Shown here piece after piece: positions 1 to 11,444 of a stretch of DNA of 64,000 bases. Below the pieces are notes generated by a model. That model was given only the letters and a program-made list of their open reading frames with translations, made no database searches and was not told where the DNA came from. The position numbers and the translations under genes are program-made. The DNA comes from Manihot esculenta (Eukaryota > Streptophyta > Magnoliopsida > Malpighiales > Euphorbiaceae), in the NCBI RefSeq assembly GCF_001659605.2, contig NC_035170.2:28934020-28998019 (forward strand). The letters run 5' to 3'. Each line of letters begins with the position of its first letter. Positions within the stretch are counted from its first letter, which is position 1.

Positions 1-2
1 AT

Positions 3-3000
3 GCTCCCAAATACAAGTCAGGGGATGACCCCTTTGAGTATCTGAGAGTAGTGAAGACAATAACTGATGAGCTAGGGGCGGATGATAGCAGGGCCATTCA
101 GATGGCAGGGTTCACTTTACAATGCAAGAAGGCACGGGAATGGTTCAAGTGTTATGTGGACCCGAGACTAGACGGCATGACATGGGAGGAATTTGCGAAT
201 GAGTTCGCTGGATGGGCTTTTCCAGACAGTTCCAGAGAACTGAAGATAATTGAGTTTGAGCAACTGAGGCAGTCAGAGCACATGGGTGTAGAGGAGTTCA
301 CGGATAAATTCTTGGAGCTATTGCCTTTTTCAGGGCAAGCTCTAGATACAGATACGAAGAAAGCCAAGAGATATGTTATGAAGCTGCATTCTAGGTACTC
401 CTCGTTGATTCAATCAGCTGAGAGAGAAAGTTTCCACACTGTGGTGGATATGGCTCGAAGGATGGAGGCGAGTGCTATAGTTGAGGGGTCAGTGAAGCAG
501 TCAGTGACCCAGTCTTCAGGGGTTAAGACCCCAGGCAAAGGAGGACCAGGTTTCTCTTCTCAGAGCTCAAGTAAGAAGAGGTGGGATAACACCACCAAGA
601 AGCCGAAGAAGAATAAGTTTTGGAACAAGTTGAAATCCGGTCTGGGATTTGGCGGTGGCTCGAGCTCAGGCTCAGATGGTACAGAATGTCAGAGATGTGG
701 AAGACCGCACAGGGGAGTGTGTCGAGCTGGGACTAATACATGTTTCAGATGTGGACAGGAGGGACACATGGCTCGGGATTGTCCTAGAGCACCTTTTATG
801 GGCCAGCCCCAGCAGACAGCCTCCGGTAGTGTGGCACAGCCAGCAGCTCCAGCCACAACTCAGGGCAGTGGCAGAGGTAGAGGGAGAGGGGCAGCCTCTT
901 CTTCTGGTTCCCGAGGTGAAGGTCCATCAGCTCCAGCCAGGATCTTCACCATGAGTCAGCAGGAGGCTAACACATCCAATACCGTGGTGTCAGGTAATCT
1001 CGTCATTTGGTGTTCTGATGTGTATGCATTAATGGACCCGGGTGCATCTCATTCATTTATTGCTCTGAGAGCCGTTGAGAGGTTGGGTCTGATAGTCTCT
1101 GGGTTAGAGTGTCCCCTATGGGTCAGTGGACCCAAGTGTGACCCGTCAGTGGCAGTGTCAGTCTGCCAGTTCAGTCCAGTTTTTGTTGAGGGAAGATGCC
1201 TCTCCGCCGACCTTGTGGTTCTAGATTTGACAGACTTTGACGTCATTCTAGGGATGGATTGGCTATCTACCCATGGTGCTACCTTGGACTGCAGAGACAA
1301 GGTAGTCAAGCTCAGAGATCAGAACGGGTCAGAGGTCGTCTTCAGGGGAGACAAGAGGGGCACGCCTAGAGGTCTGATATCAGCACTTCAGGCTCGTAGG
1401 TTGCTTAGGAAGGGATGTCAGGGGTACTTAGCTCATGTGAGAGAGCTAGACAGTCAGGTCAGGGAGCCAGCCTCGGTGCCAGTTGTCAGAGAGTTTCAGG
1501 ATGTTTTTCCAGACGAGCTTCCAGGTTTACCACCTGCTAGGGAGATAGAGTTCGAGATAGAGTTGATGCCTGGAACTAGACCGATCTCTATCCCTCCCTA
1601 CAGGATGGCCCCAGCCGAGTTGAAGGAGTTGAAAGAGCAATTGCAAGAACTGGTAGAAAGGGGCTTCATCCGACAGAGTACCTCACCTTGGGGTGCTCCG
1701 GTCTTGTTTGTGAGGAAGAAGGATGGATCCCTTAGACTTTGTATCGACTACAGGCAATTGAACAAAGTCACTACCAAGAATAGGTACCCTCTGCCAAGGA
1801 TCGATGATCTATTCGACCAGCTAGCAGGAGCGGGTTGTTTCTCCAAAATAGATCTGAGATCGGGGTACCATCAGCTGAGGATCAGAGAAGAAGATGTGCC
1901 AAAGACAGCTTTCAGGACCAGATATGGGCATTTTGAGTTCCTTGTAATGCCGTTCGGGTTAACTAACGCCCCTGCAGCATTCATGGATCTCATGAACAGA
2001 GTGTTTAGTCAGTACCTGGATCACTTCGTTATTGTCTTCATAGATGATATCTTAGTGTATTCCAGGAATGCAGAGGAGCATGCCCATCATCTGAGGTTGG
2101 TTCTGCAGACTTTGAGGGAACATGGCTTGTATGCCAAGTTCTCTAAGTGTGAATTCTGGCTGAGGAGCATTTCATTCTTGGGGCATGTGGTGTCAGAAAA
2201 TGGTATAGAGGTAGACCCCAAGAAGACAGAAACTGTGGCTAACTGGCCTAGACCCACTTCAGTGACGGAGATCAGGAGTTTCTTGGGTTTGGCAGGTTAC
2301 TACAGGAGGTTCGTTCAGGACTTCTCAAAAATAGCAGCTCCTCTAACCAGACTAACCAGGAAGAACCAGAAGTTTGTGTGGACCGACCAGTGCGAAGAGA
2401 GTTTCGAAGAGCTTAAGAAGAGGTTGACTTCAGCACCAGTTTTAGCTCTGCCATCTAGTGATGAGGACTTTACAGTCTTTTGTGATGCGTCCCGTGTGGG
2501 ACTGGGTTGTGTACTAATGCAGAATGAGAGGGTGATTGCTTATGCTTCTAGGCAGCTGAAGAAGCACGAGTTGAATTACCCCACACATGACCTGGAGATG
2601 GCAGCAGTAATCTTTGCACTCAAGATGTGGAGGCACTACCTCTATGGGGTTAAATGTGAGATCTTTACAGATCATAAAAGCCTGCAGTACATCCTGAGTC
2701 AAAGAGATTTGAATTTGAGACAGAGGAGATGGGTGGAGCTGCTGAGTGACTATGATTGCAAGATTCAGTACCATCCGGGTAAGGCGAATGTTGTGGCAGA
2801 CGCCTTAAGCCGAAAATCACTCGGTAGTTTATCCCACATATCGGCAGAGAGGAGGCCAGTGGTGAAGGAGTTTTACAAGCTCATTGAGGAAGGTCTACAG
2901 ATGGAGTTGTCTGGTACAGGTGCCTTGGTGGCCCAGATGAGAGTGGCACCCGTGTTTCTGGAGCAGGTGGCTCAGAAACAGCATGAGGACCCGGAGTTAG

Positions 3001-4379
3001 TGAAGATTGCCAGGACTGTTCAGTCAGGCAATGATAGTGAGTTCAGATTCGACAGCAAGGGGATCCTCCGCTTTGGGAGCAGACTATGTGTACCAGACGA
3101 CATAGGGCTAAAAGGAGACATTATGAGAGAGGCTCATAATGCAAGATACAGCATTCACCCCGGAGCCACCAAGATGTATCAAGATCTAAAGAAGGTTTAT
3201 TGGTGGCCAGCTATGAAGAAAGAAGTGGCACAGTTTGTGTCAGCCTGCGAAGTGTGTCAGAGGGTGAAGCTGGAACATCAGAAGCCGGCTGGAATGCTTA
3301 ACCCGCTACCTATTCCAGAATGGAAATGCGAAAATATAGCTATGGACTTCGTAGTGGGGTTACCGGCGGCGTCCAACAGAGTGGACTCCATATGGGTGAT
3401 TGTGGAAAGACTCACCAAATCTGCTCACTTCATTCCTGTCAGGAGTGGCTACTCTGTGGACAAGTTGGCGCAGGTATATGTGGATGAGATCGTCAGGCTG
3501 CATGGGGTTCCTGTTTCGATAGTGTCAGATAGAGGGCCCCAGTTCACCTCCAGATTTTGGCGGAGTCTGCACAATGCCATGGGTACTAGGTTGGATTTTA
3601 GTACTGCCTTCCATCCCCAGACTGACGGACAATCAGAGAGGACCATCCAGACCATAGAAGATATGCTTAGAATGTGTGTGCTGGACTTTGGCGGTTCTTG
3701 GAGGCAGCATCTACCTTTGGTGGAGTTTGCCTACAATAACAGCCATCATGCTAGCATCGGGATGGCTCCATATGAAGCTTTATATGGAAGGAAGTGCAGA
3801 TCACCTGTTTGCTGGGAAGAGGTTGGAGAAAAGGTCTTGGCAGGGCCTGAGCTAGTAGAGATTACCAGCAGGGTGGTACCCATAATCAGAGAAAGAATCA
3901 AGACTGCTGCAAGCAGACAGAAGAGTTATGCAGACATCCGCAGAAGGCAGGTCGAGTTTCAGGAGGGGGATCTGGTATTGCTCAAGGTGTCTCCTATGAA
4001 GGGAGTGGTTCGCTTCGGGAAGAAAGGTAAACTAGCCCCACGATACATCGGACCCTTTGAAATCTTGCAAAAGATTGGGAGTGTGTCGTACAAGCTGGAT
4101 TTACCTGCTTCAATGGAAAGGATCCATCCGGTTTTCCATGTTTCAATGTTGAGGAAGTTTGTGTCGGATCCGAGCAAGGTTCTTAGTGAGCCTGATGTGG
4201 AGGTCCAAGAGGATCTCACCTATGTTGAACAGCCAGTACGGATCATAGACACCCAGATCAGAAAGTTAAGAAACAAGAAAATCCCGATGGTGAAAGTCCT
4301 GTGGAACCACCAAAATTTGGAGGAATGTACTTGGGAGACACGGGAGTCCATGCTCCAGCAATACCCTCATCTCTTTTAA
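3..4379 (+). CDS. Gag-Pol polyprotein (partial at 5' end)
   Basis: The frame is open from the first bases of the window to TAA at 4377-4379, so the true start is upstream; the ATG at 51 is internal. Numbering residues from that ATG: gag to about 250, with a CCHC knuckle [14 protein letters not shown] near 231 and a second Cys cluster near 212. The aspartic protease motif MDPGASHSF is near 327. Reverse transcriptase starts near 516, with the catalytic FIDDILVYS near 662. RNase H starts near 806 ([10 protein letters not shown]). The integrase HHCC zinc domain is near 1030-1075, and the D,D,E core includes MDFVVGLP and [13 protein letters not shown]-type integrase tail and a chromodomain-like end ([12 protein letters not shown]) close the protein. 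There is no stop or frameshift in about 1459 codons, which suggests a recent insertion. It encodes the proteins for particle formation, reverse transcription and integration. Confidence 0.95.
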   Translation, partial: APKYKSGDDPFEYLRVVKTITDELGADDSRAIQMAGFTLQCKKAREWFKCYVDPRLDGMTWEEFANEFAGWAFPDSSRELKIIEFEQLRQSEHMGVEEFTDKFLELLPFSGQALDTDTKKAKRYVMKLHSRYSSLIQSAERESFHTVVDMARRMEASAIVEGSVKQSVTQSSGVKTPGKGGPGFSSQSSSKKRWDNTTKKPKKNKFWNKLKSGLGFGGGSSSGSDGTECQRCGRPHRGVCRAGTNTCFRCGQEGHMARDCPRAPFMGQPQQTASGSVAQPAAPATTQGSGRGRGRGAASSSGSRGEGPSAPARIFTMSQQEANTSNTVVSGNLVIWCSDVYALMDPGASHSFIALRAVERLGLIVSGLECPLWVSGPKCDPSVAVSVCQFSPVFVEGRCLSADLVVLDLTDFDVILGMDWLSTHGATLDCRDKVVKLRDQNGSEVVFRGDKRGTPRGLISALQARRLLRKGCQGYLAHVRELDSQVREPASVPVVREFQDVFPDELPGLPPAREIEFEIELMPGTRPISIPPYRMAPAELKELKEQLQELVERGFIRQSTSPWGAPVLFVRKKDGSLRLCIDYRQLNKVTTKNRYPLPRIDDLFDQLAGAGCFSKIDLRSGYHQLRIREEDVPKTAFRTRYGHFEFLVMPFGLTNAPAAFMDLMNRVFSQYLDHFVIVFIDDILVYSRNAEEHAHHLRLVLQTLREHGLYAKFSKCEFWLRSISFLGHVVSENGIEVDPKKTETVANWPRPTSVTEIRSFLGLAGYYRRFVQDFSKIAAPLTRLTRKNQKFVWTDQCEESFEELKKRLTSAPVLALPSSDEDFTVFCDASRVGLGCVLMQNERVIAYASRQLKKHELNYPTHDLEMAAVIFALKMWRHYLYGVKCEIFTDHKSLQYILSQRDLNLRQRRWVELLSDYDCKIQYHPGKANVVADALSRKSLGSLSHISAERRPVVKEFYKLIEEGLQMELSGTGALVAQMRVAPVFLEQVAQKQHEDPELVKIARTVQSGNDSEFRFDSKGILRFGSRLCVPDDIGLKGDIMREAHNARYSIHPGATKMYQDLKKVYWWPAMKKEVAQFVSACEVCQRVKLEHQKPAGMLNPLPIPEWKCENIAMDFVVGLPAASNRVDSIWVIVERLTKSAHFIPVRSGYSVDKLAQVYVDEIVRLHGVPVSIVSDRGPQFTSRFWRSLHNAMGTRLDFSTAFHPQTDGQSERTIQTIEDMLRMCVLDFGGSWRQHLPLVEFAYNNSHHASIGMAPYEALYGRKCRSPVCWEEVGEKVLAGPELVEITSRVVPIIRERIKTAASRQKSYADIRRRQVEFQEGDLVLLKVSPMKGVVRFGKKGKLAPRYIGPFEILQKIGSVSYKLDLPASMERIHPVFHVSMLRKFVSDPSKVLSEPDVEVQEDLTYVEQPVRIIDTQIRKLRNKKIPMVKVLWNHQNLEECTWETRESMLQQYPHLF

Positions 4380-4474
4380 GGTTAGATCCCTATGTGTTTA
4401 TGTGCTATGTATGTATGTTATGTCTTATGTCATGTTATGTGCTAGTTGAGGTACATTCGGGGACGAATGTTCTT

Positions 4475-4487
4475 AAGGGGGGGAGAA
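4475..4487 (+). other. Polypurine tract of the retrotransposon
   Basis: A run of AA, seven G and AGAA lies directly before the LTR start TGTAATACCC. In LTR retroelements this position primes plus-strand DNA synthesis. Confidence 0.85.
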
Positions 4488-4823
4488 TGTAATACCCGGC
4501 TAGACTCCGGTATCGGAATTCCTACCGTCCGGTGGAATCTCGGATGTCGGAAGCCTCTAGTAGGGTAGACTCATGTTTTCATAAAATGTTTTAAGGTATT
4601 TCATGGTTTTAAGTAAAATGGAAATGAGTTTTTGCATAAAAACAACCTTGGAGGAAAACTCAGGTTCGGCCGCCGAACCTCAAGTTCGGCCGCCGAACAT
4701 GCATGCCTTCGGGAGCGCCTTTAGGCCCCCGAAAGCACAAGTGAGGGAAGTCCAGGTTCGGCCGCCGAACATGGCATGCATGCGGAGGCACATTCGGCCC
4801 CCGAACGTGGCCTGACCAGCCAC

Positions 4824-4830
4824 TATAAAA
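4824..4830 (+). promoter_or_regulatory. TATA box of the LTR promoter
   Basis: CACTATAAAAGGGTCCC is a strong plant TATA context, about 340 bp into the LTR and just after the first palindrome cluster. The LTR transcript (R region) would be expected to start about 30 bp downstream, near 4855. The start itself is inferred. Confidence 0.6.
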
Positions 4831-6046
4831 GGGTCCCTTAGCCGAAAACGGGCGAGCTTTTCCCCATTTTCGGCCAAGGTGAGCTTTCTGCCGCCCCTCA
4901 CCGATCTTTGATGTTTTTCCTCTAGATCTTTCAAGTTTTTCACTTGTTTTAACTTCGTTTTGAAGATTTGAGCTTTTGAGCAAAGTTTTGGAGCTTTGAG
5001 GTTCAAGAACTCGAATCTCTTCCAACTCCAAGTTTGGTCGCCTCTACTCTCGATCTTCAAGAGGTAAGAGTTGATCTCTAGCTTATGTTATGTTTTAAGT
5101 AAGTTTTATGAAGTTCATGGGGGTAGAATGCATGTTTAGGTCATAGTTATGTTTATGGGTTTTTGGTGTGATTTTGAACAATGTGGCTTGCAAATGTATG
5201 TTTGATGTGTTGTAGATGGGGTTGTAGTTAGTTGATGCCCCTAGGAACTTGTATGCTTGTGTATGAATGTTGTAGAATAGGTTTACGCATGTTTGGATGA
5301 GTTTGGAGGCAAAAATGCATAAGGGAACTGAGTTTCTGCCATTCTGGGAGAAACCAGGTTCGGCAGCCGAAGGGACTTTCGGCCGCCGAACATGCTTGTG
5401 GAGGCAGCCTTCGGCTGCCGAAACTTGCCCCCGAAAGGAGACTTTCGTCTCTGTCTGGCACTTTCGGCCGCCGAAGGTGCCGCCGAACATGCATGAGTTT
5501 CGCCTCTGTCTGGGAGTTTCGGCCGCCGAAGGTGCCGCCGAACCTGCCTGACTTTCGGCTCTGGAGGGACTTTCGGCCGCCGAACCTACCGCCGAAAGTG
5601 CCCTGTTCAGCCATTTCTTGCATGTTTTTCTATGATTATTCTATGATGTTTTAGGGGGTTTTTGGGGAATAGTTTAGAGTTATGTTCGTGTATGTTTGGT
5701 CCCTCACTTGAGTCCACCTGTGTAGGTTCAGACCCGAGGAACCGAGGACCCCAGCAGTGAGTCTGTTGCCCCAGTGTCTGGTCAGAGCTATCCAGAGGTG
5801 AGTGGAATAACTTATTATGTTTTAAAGCAAAGAATGAACTTTCAGCATGTTTCACGCATCATGAATGCCATGTGATGAATTAGGTTGCTTGCATTAGAAT
5901 TCACAAATATGTTGCATTGCATATTTTTATGTTGATGTGGATGAATGTTGGATGATCCATAGCCCTCGATCTATGATATGACGATGTGATATGTACGGTA
6001 CGGAATGAAAGACCAGTGGGACCCATTCTACGTTCGCTGGCACTAT

Positions 6047-6155
6047 GTAAGGGAAAGACCAGGACCCATTCTACGTTCTGGCACAGTTGGACACTGTTAT
6101 GTTATGATATGTAAGGGAAAGACCAGGACCCATTCTACGTTCTGGCACAGTTGGA
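6047..6155 (+). repeat. Two direct repeats inside the LTR
   Basis: Two nearly identical copies of about 45 bp (starts 6047 and 6111, 64 bp apart) contain GACCCATTCTACGTTC and GGCACAGTTGGAC. A third, diverged half copy lies at about 6006-6043. Confidence 0.7.
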
Positions 6156-6774
6156 CTATGTAGAGGGCTATTGGTGACAAGTTCATCCTTGATGTGATTA
6201 GCTGTGATGTGATGCATTCCATGATCCATATGATTTAAATGTTTTTATTATTCTGCTCACTGGGCTCTAGTAGCTCACCCCTCTCCCATTTCCCCAGGAT
6301 TGCAGGTACAGGGTAGACCAGGAGGTTTACAAGAGTAATGAAGTCTGGTTTATGTAATAGATAGTGTGGACATGATAAATGTATTAATGTTATGTAAAAG
6401 TACAGTTTCAGTCATGTAATGATATTGAGGATTAGATATTGTGCTTGACATTGTGTATGAGGTATCCCTTTTATTACATGATCAAAAATGTTTTATAATG
6501 TTCATGAAAGCCAACTCATCTCATGTTGTATCGCCCGTTGGGGCATTGATGAGATCCCACAGAGGGATCACGATTATGATCATGACTATGTACATGTATG
6601 TTCAGGTTGAGTTGGATGTTTGAAGGAAAAGTTTTAAATTTTTATGCATGTTGTTGATCATGTATGGGATTATACAGGTTTACAGGTTATATGTTAGGCT
6701 TGCTACGGGTCCCGGCGGCCTTAAGCCGATCTGGATCCTAGCGCCGGTAGCGGTCCGATTCTCGGGTCGTTACA

Positions 6775-7310
6775 CGAGACGTACAGGAAACTCCTGATCG
6801 AGGAATGTTCGAGGTTGAAGGCTCGAGTCAATGAAGTTGAGGGCACCATGAAGGAGACTCTAGAGTTGGTGGATAAGCTTCGGGCTAATATGGATGAGGC
6901 CAATGCTTCCAAGCTAGGCTTTAAGAATCAGCCAAAATCTACCGAGGATCAGGTGGCCCTGTTGCATTGCCAAGTCTTGGAGCTACAGGCTCAAGTTGAA
7001 GGGACCCGGGCTGCTTTTACCAAGGTGGCTAAGCTTGAGGAAGAGCTGTAGGAGACGATAGCCTAGGGTGGAGAGATGTTCGTTCAAGGCCAGGATTCAG
7101 TAAGGAAGGAGCTAGTAAAGTAGTTTCCTTTCAAGGATTTTTCCTGGATAGAGGACATCTTCCTTAGGAGGAGGATGAGATTGAAGAGGAGGAGGGGCGT
7201 GCTAAGGATACTTTCAACGACCGGGTCTCTACAGATAATGTAACAGACGTAGAAAATACTGATATAATGGAGACTCAACAGAGGAACTTGAAAATATTCC
7301 TCCTCCTATG
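6775..7310 (+). pseudogene. Decayed retroelement-type coiled-coil protein remnant
   Basis: Just past the LTR, a plus-strand reading frame (about 6777-7051) encodes a heptad-like, Glu/Lys/Leu-rich segment (KETLELVDKLRANMDEA). It breaks at a TAG at 7049-7051 and continues less cleanly to about 7310 (GQDSVRKELVK, DFSWIEDIF). The pattern resembles the C-terminal coiled coil and tail of plant gag-like transposon proteins. This is family resemblance from memory, not a search result. The Del/Tekay element appears to have landed in this older sequence, which lacks any visible 5' part. Confidence 0.45.
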
Positions 7311-7689
7311 TAATCTTCTATGACTAATAAAAACTTATCTTGTCATTACTGAGTATCTTTATACAGTGTGCTCGTTCACAACCCTTTTTTCAAGACTTTA
7401 AATACGTTTCTTTTAAAGAATTGTTAAAGGCTAACATTCGCCCATAGTAGTAATAAATAACTTGTAATCTTTTGGATAAAGGAGATAACACCCGGGTACA
7501 TAGCCTAGCGCATGCCTACCTTAGGCCCGAACACCCATCATGTGGCTTGGGCCTCGAATGTCTTAGGATTTCTTACATAGGGCTATCACTCAGTAATTGA
7601 GTTCTGGCGAAACATGTCTTTTAGCTTTGGGCATCCCTTACGATTTTCTATAGGGGATTCTCACCGAGCAAGACTTATCCTATGGCCCC

Positions 7690-8060
7690 TTATAATTACT
7701 TTGGATTAGTGGGACCAATGCCCAGATGATCTGGCAGAACCCACCTCGTGACCTGGTCTGGCGGAATCCACTTTGTGGCTTTGTTTACTAGGACCATTGC
7801 CCGGATAGTCTGGCAGATCTCACCTTGTGACTTGGTCTAGCAGAACTCATATTTTGGCCTTATTTAGTGGGACCAATGCTCGGATGGTCTAGCGGAACCC
7901 GTCTTGTGACTTTGTTTAGTGGAACCAATGCCCGAATGGTCTGGTGAAACCCGCCTTATGACTTGGTCTGGCAAAACTCACCTTGTGGCCTGATTTAGTG
8001 GGACCAACGTGGAGCCCACTTTGTGACTTGGCCTGGCGGAGCCCGCCTTATGGCCTCTTC
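7690..8060. repeat. Degenerate tandem repeat with GGGACCAATGCCC motif
   Basis: Four to five irregular copies, 52-80 bp apart, share GTGGGACCAATGC plus a TGGTCTGGCGGAA-type segment and a CTTGTGACTTGG-type segment. Copy starts are near 7708, 7788, 7866, 7918 and 7997. The tract lies between two retroelement remnants and may be an old LTR or leader. No coding potential is visible. Confidence 0.6.
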
Positions 8061-8399
8061 TTTTCTCCTTAATCCTTTTTATTTTTTTAAGGAAGACATT
8101 CCCACTGTTCCTTATCACTGAAGAACACATGTGAAAATACCTCATTAATTTTATTAAAAGAATGTCCTTTTGCTACAAATATATCAGGAATGCAGGACCG
8201 CTCGGCTCCCAATTTAGCTAGCTTATAAAACTTCTAAGCGAATGACTTCTGAGACTTAAAAGGTCCTTTTCAACTTACCAGATGAATAATTGCATCTGCA
8301 GTCTATTTACTTTCCCTCATCATCCCTAGGTCCTTCCGCTATTACATGTATGACCCTACATGTTCTCGATCAATGGTTCTTTTAAGAGTTATTTCCTCA

Positions 8400-9902
8400 A
8401 GCTCGGGTCTCCCCTCTTCCTTTCCCTTCCTGGTAAATTTTCAAAGAGTGTTGTCCCTTATTAGCCTCTTAATTTCATCCTTTAGTTGTTGATATTCTTC
8501 TATCGTATGATCGTGATTTTTGTTGAAGCGATAATAATTTGTCTTGTCTCGTTTCTCTACTTTCTCGGGGTTAAGCTTGAACGACTACCTAATTTTTTTC
8601 ATCATTTTTCTTAATCCACATCAAAGTATGAGTCTGTGAGTTATTTAATGGAGTATAATTCTTATACTTACTTTGATCATTCCTCCTTTGAGAGATGAGA
8701 TAACTCATGTGATCCCATTCGGGTCCTCGCCTCTCAAACCTTTTACTTTGCTTTTGATTTGCCCTCTTGTTTTCTTTTAATGCTTGGATTTCATCATCTA
8801 GCCTGATACACTTTTGAGCTTTGTCTATTAACTGTTGTTACATCGCGGCTGGATTTTTAATTAAGGAATCCATGAATTTGACATTGCTGGTTCCTTTCTT
8901 CAATATTTCATACGCTATCTCATAATTTAACTCTTCCACCTATATGGCTTCAGCATTGAAATGTGAGATTTAATGCTTGGATTTCATCATCCAGCCTGAT
9001 ACACTTTTGGGCTTTATCTATCAACTGTTGCTACATCGCTGCTGAATTTTTAATTAAGGAATCAATGAATTTAACATTGCGGGTTCCTTTCTTTAATGTT
9101 TCACATGCTATCTCATGATTTAACTCTTCTACCTGTATGGCTTCAGCATTGAAACATGAGATAAAACTTCTTAAAGACTCACTCTCTCGCTGGCGGATCT
9201 TTCGTAAGTCAGAGAAAAATTTTTTAGGAGGTATGCAAGTAATAAATCTGGACTTAAATAACGTGGCAAACTATGTAAAGTTTTAAATTAAACATGGGCT
9301 CATATGTTGGTATCATTTCTGATTCAAACCTTTGAGTGTTGATAGAAACACCTGACACAACACAAGATCGTTGACATCCTGAAACTGCATAGTCATCCTC
9401 AAGTTGCATAGTCATCTTGAAGATTGCCAGGTGACTTTTTAGGTCTTCCGTTCCATCATACTTGTCTAAGCTAGGCAGTTTGAACTTGGTGGGCAAGGTT
9501 TTTGCTAAAATTTCTTTTCAAAGAGGCGAAGCACCATCTAGGCCGAAATCCTCCTCTTGTTCCTTTTGGTATCTTTGCATGGCCCATACTAGCTTCCAAT
9601 TAATGTCTTTCGGAGTTTCGTTTGATTCATCTTTGGACTCTGCCTTTCCCTTAGGCCCCATTACCACTGTTGTTTGAGCCCTTTTTACAGGGGCTTCCTC
9701 CCTTCTTCCGAGAGCCATGTTTGATGCCTCTTTCCGTAGCCTGCAGTCTTTGGATGTACTGGAGTATCTGTTTGTTGTTTAAATTATTAAGGTCTACTTC
9801 ATTGATCACTGGAGGCATGTTTTCTCCATTGTCAGGGGCAGAAAAAATGATGACACCCTCGTTGGTAGCAATATTAGCAACAGCTCGAGAACTACCAGCC
9901 AT
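8400..9902 (-). pseudogene. Ty3/gypsy (Tat-type) gag remnant
   Basis: Read on the minus strand from an ATG at 9902, the sequence starts MAGSSRAVANIATNEGV and then decays through frameshifts and stops. A typical gag block FKLPSLDKYDGTEDLKSHLA lies at about 9430-9490. Further on, about 8440-8550, there is a segment reading YYRFNKNHDHTIEEYQQLKD, matching the gag motif YCxFHxDHGHDTEEC of plant Tat-lineage elements with its Cys residues lost. A 193-bp tandem duplication (8776-8968 and 8969-9161) sits inside it. No reverse transcriptase or integrase follows, so the element is truncated. Confidence 0.75.
8776..9161 (-). repeat. 193-bp tandem duplication within the gag remnant
   Basis: Two adjacent copies, both beginning TTTAATGCTTGGATTTCATC and ending with CAGCATTGAAA..., differ at a few percent of positions. 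The unit is 193 bp, not a multiple of three, so it also disrupts the old reading frame. Confidence 0.85.
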
Positions 9903-9995
9903 TTAGAGAGTGAAAGGAGAGAGAGGTTTCTCTTCGAGAAAATGAGTAAGAGACTGTACGTAATCCAAATGAATAGTGAAGTTTCAAGGGATCTC

Positions 9996-10013
9996 CTGAC
10001 AACGGAACCAAAT
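9996..10013 (-). other. Probable primer-binding site of the decayed element
   Basis: On the minus strand, TTTGGTTCCGTTGTCAG lies between the gag ATG (9902) and a probable LTR end (CTCTGCA at 10019). Plant Tat/Athila-type elements commonly have similar TGGCGCCGTTG-type sites there. The match is approximate. Confidence 0.4.
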
Positions 10014-10018
10014 GATAT

Positions 10019-10423
10019 TGCAGAGATTAGATTGATAACATGATCGAAATGGAACTGCGTTGTGATTGGCTAGAACCTGCAAGGAAGAGAATGTAAGATA
10101 GTGGTGGATGCTCACGGAAGCCACTTTGATGCTCAAGTCGGTATCTTGAAAAATAGAGAGAATGTAATGAATTGCTTAAAGTTTTAGTGTTAGAGAATAG
10201 CGTACTTTTTTTTCTATGATCCTTCTTCTTTTATATTGTAAGATGAAGGAAATGAAATGTGGTATTTTTTTATAATTCGGCAATGATGTAGCTGACTGCT
10301 TGATATGAGACATCGTCAGCTAATAGGTTAGTAATCTCTCGATTACAGGTATAATGAGAATACATTGGGCTATACCTGATAATGTAAATTCGTGCCGAAA
10401 CTCGCTCCATCGAGAGAGGGACA
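10019..10423 (-). repeat. Probable 5' LTR of the decayed minus-strand gypsy element
   Basis: On the minus strand this begins TGTCCCTCTCTCGATGG and ends CTCTGCA directly before the primer-site-like sequence, giving a TG...CA segment of about 405 bp in the right place for an LTR. No second copy is visible in the window, so the outer boundary is inferred. Confidence 0.4.
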
Positions 10424-11045
10424 GGTTTTTTATGATAAACTAAATATTAAAATGTCCGAGTATACCTCTCTTTGGATTGGACTGTATTTTATATTTATCA
10501 TACATTTACTATGTGTTCTAGTCCCAAGATCACAGCTCACAACTTATTTTAAATAATTGTTATGTAGTATCAATTCACCCCTTATATTTTTAATTAAAAA
10601 ACAAACAACCCTATCTAAATAAACTCATAACTTTACATTAAAAATCAAATAGATTCTATCATACTCAAATATTAATTTTTTAATAATAAATATAACTTGC
10701 ACTATTTTTAAATATTTATTTTTTAATTAAAATAATATAAAATAATAATAATAACAACAATAATAATAAATAAGATTTTTTTTTATCAATGCATTTCTAT
10801 CGTATTTTCCAAGGTCCATTGAGCGGTACAAATAGGATATTAAAAAGAGACCAAAGGCTATCTAAAATAAACAATATATTTTCAAAAAAAAAAAAAATAA
10901 ACAATATGAAAACAAATAAGTCCAAATGGAATATAAATTAGCAACAAATCGAATCAAATTAAAAAGAAATCCATGCAATTAAACTAAATTAAATCAAATT
11001 AAATACCCAATCAAATAACTAAAAAATATTGTCTCACGGCTCTCG
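10424..11045. other. AT-rich intergenic DNA
   Basis: No gene is visible. The tract holds A- and T-runs and short AAT repeats (about 10730-10770). Confidence 0.6.
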
Positions 11046-11444
11046 CACCGACTCGCAACCACTAACGACCATAGTTACAAATCAAAGCATAGCACAACCA
11101 ACTACCACCAAACAAAGAAATTAAAAGCAAATCCACAACAATAGACAACTTAAAACACTCCAACAAGTATATATGCAACACCGACTCGCAACCACTAATG
11201 ACCATAGTTACAAATCAAAGCATAGCATAACCAATTACCACCAAACAAAGAAATTAGAAGCAAACCCACAGCAATAGACAACTTAAAACATTCCAATAAG
11301 TATATATGCAATACTGACTCACAACCACTAACGACCATAGTTATAAATCAAAGCATAGCACAACCAACTACCACCAAACAAAGAAATTAGAAGCAAACCC
11401 ACAGCAATAGACAACTTAAAACACTCCAACAAGTATATATGCAA
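11046..11444. repeat. Three tandem copies of a 133-bp repeat
   Basis: Copies start at 11046, 11179 and 11312, each with CCGACTCGCAACCACTAA, CCATAGTTACAAATCAAAGC and a closing AAGTATATATGCAA. The copies are about 95% alike. The first is preceded by CGGCTCTCG and the third ends in GCAACAGAAAGG. They lie 1.25 kb upstream of the GRAS gene. No coding potential is evident. Confidence 0.9.

Larger units (their letters stand above)
1..6774 (+). mobile_element. Ty3/gypsy chromovirus (Del/Tekay-like) LTR retrotransposon, 5' end outside window
   Basis: The element runs from the window edge, already inside gag, to the end of its 3' LTR. Seen directly: a gag-pol frame in the order gag, zinc knuckle, protease, reverse transcriptase, RNase H, integrase and a C-terminal chromodomain-like segment. 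A short untranslated spacer, a purine-rich tract at 4475-4487 and an LTR beginning TGTAATACCC follow. Pol order with integrase last marks Ty3/gypsy; the chromodomain-like tail and large LTR fit the Del/Tekay chromoviruses. The 5' LTR, primer-binding site and gag start lie upstream of position 1, so the target-site duplication cannot be checked. The five bases after the LTR are CGAGA. Confidence 0.95.
4488..6774 (+). repeat. 3' LTR, 2287 bp, TG...CA
   Basis: The LTR begins TGTAATACCCGGC right after the polypurine tract and ends GGGTCGTTACA before unrelated sequence. It contains a TATA box at 4824-4830, two clusters of GC palindromes of the type TTCGGCCGCCGAA (about 4664-4806 and 5355-5602), and direct repeats of a segment starting GTAAGGGAAAGACC at 6047 and 6111. 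A length above 2 kb is usual for Del/Tekay elements. Only this LTR is in the window, so LTR divergence and insertion age cannot be estimated. Confidence 0.9.

Noticed and set aside
649..954. Second-frame open reading frame inside gag
   Set aside because: It overlaps the zinc-knuckle region of the intact polyprotein in another frame and shows no domain. Other antisense and off-frame openings in the polyprotein were dropped for the same reason.
4660..5623. Several overlapping open frames on both strands of the LTR
   Set aside because: They are produced by the GC palindrome arrays (repeating FGGR/RPPN codons) and have no independent coding evidence.
11046..11444. CRISPR-like repeat array
   Set aside because: The repeats are directly adjacent 133-bp units without spacers in plant nuclear DNA.
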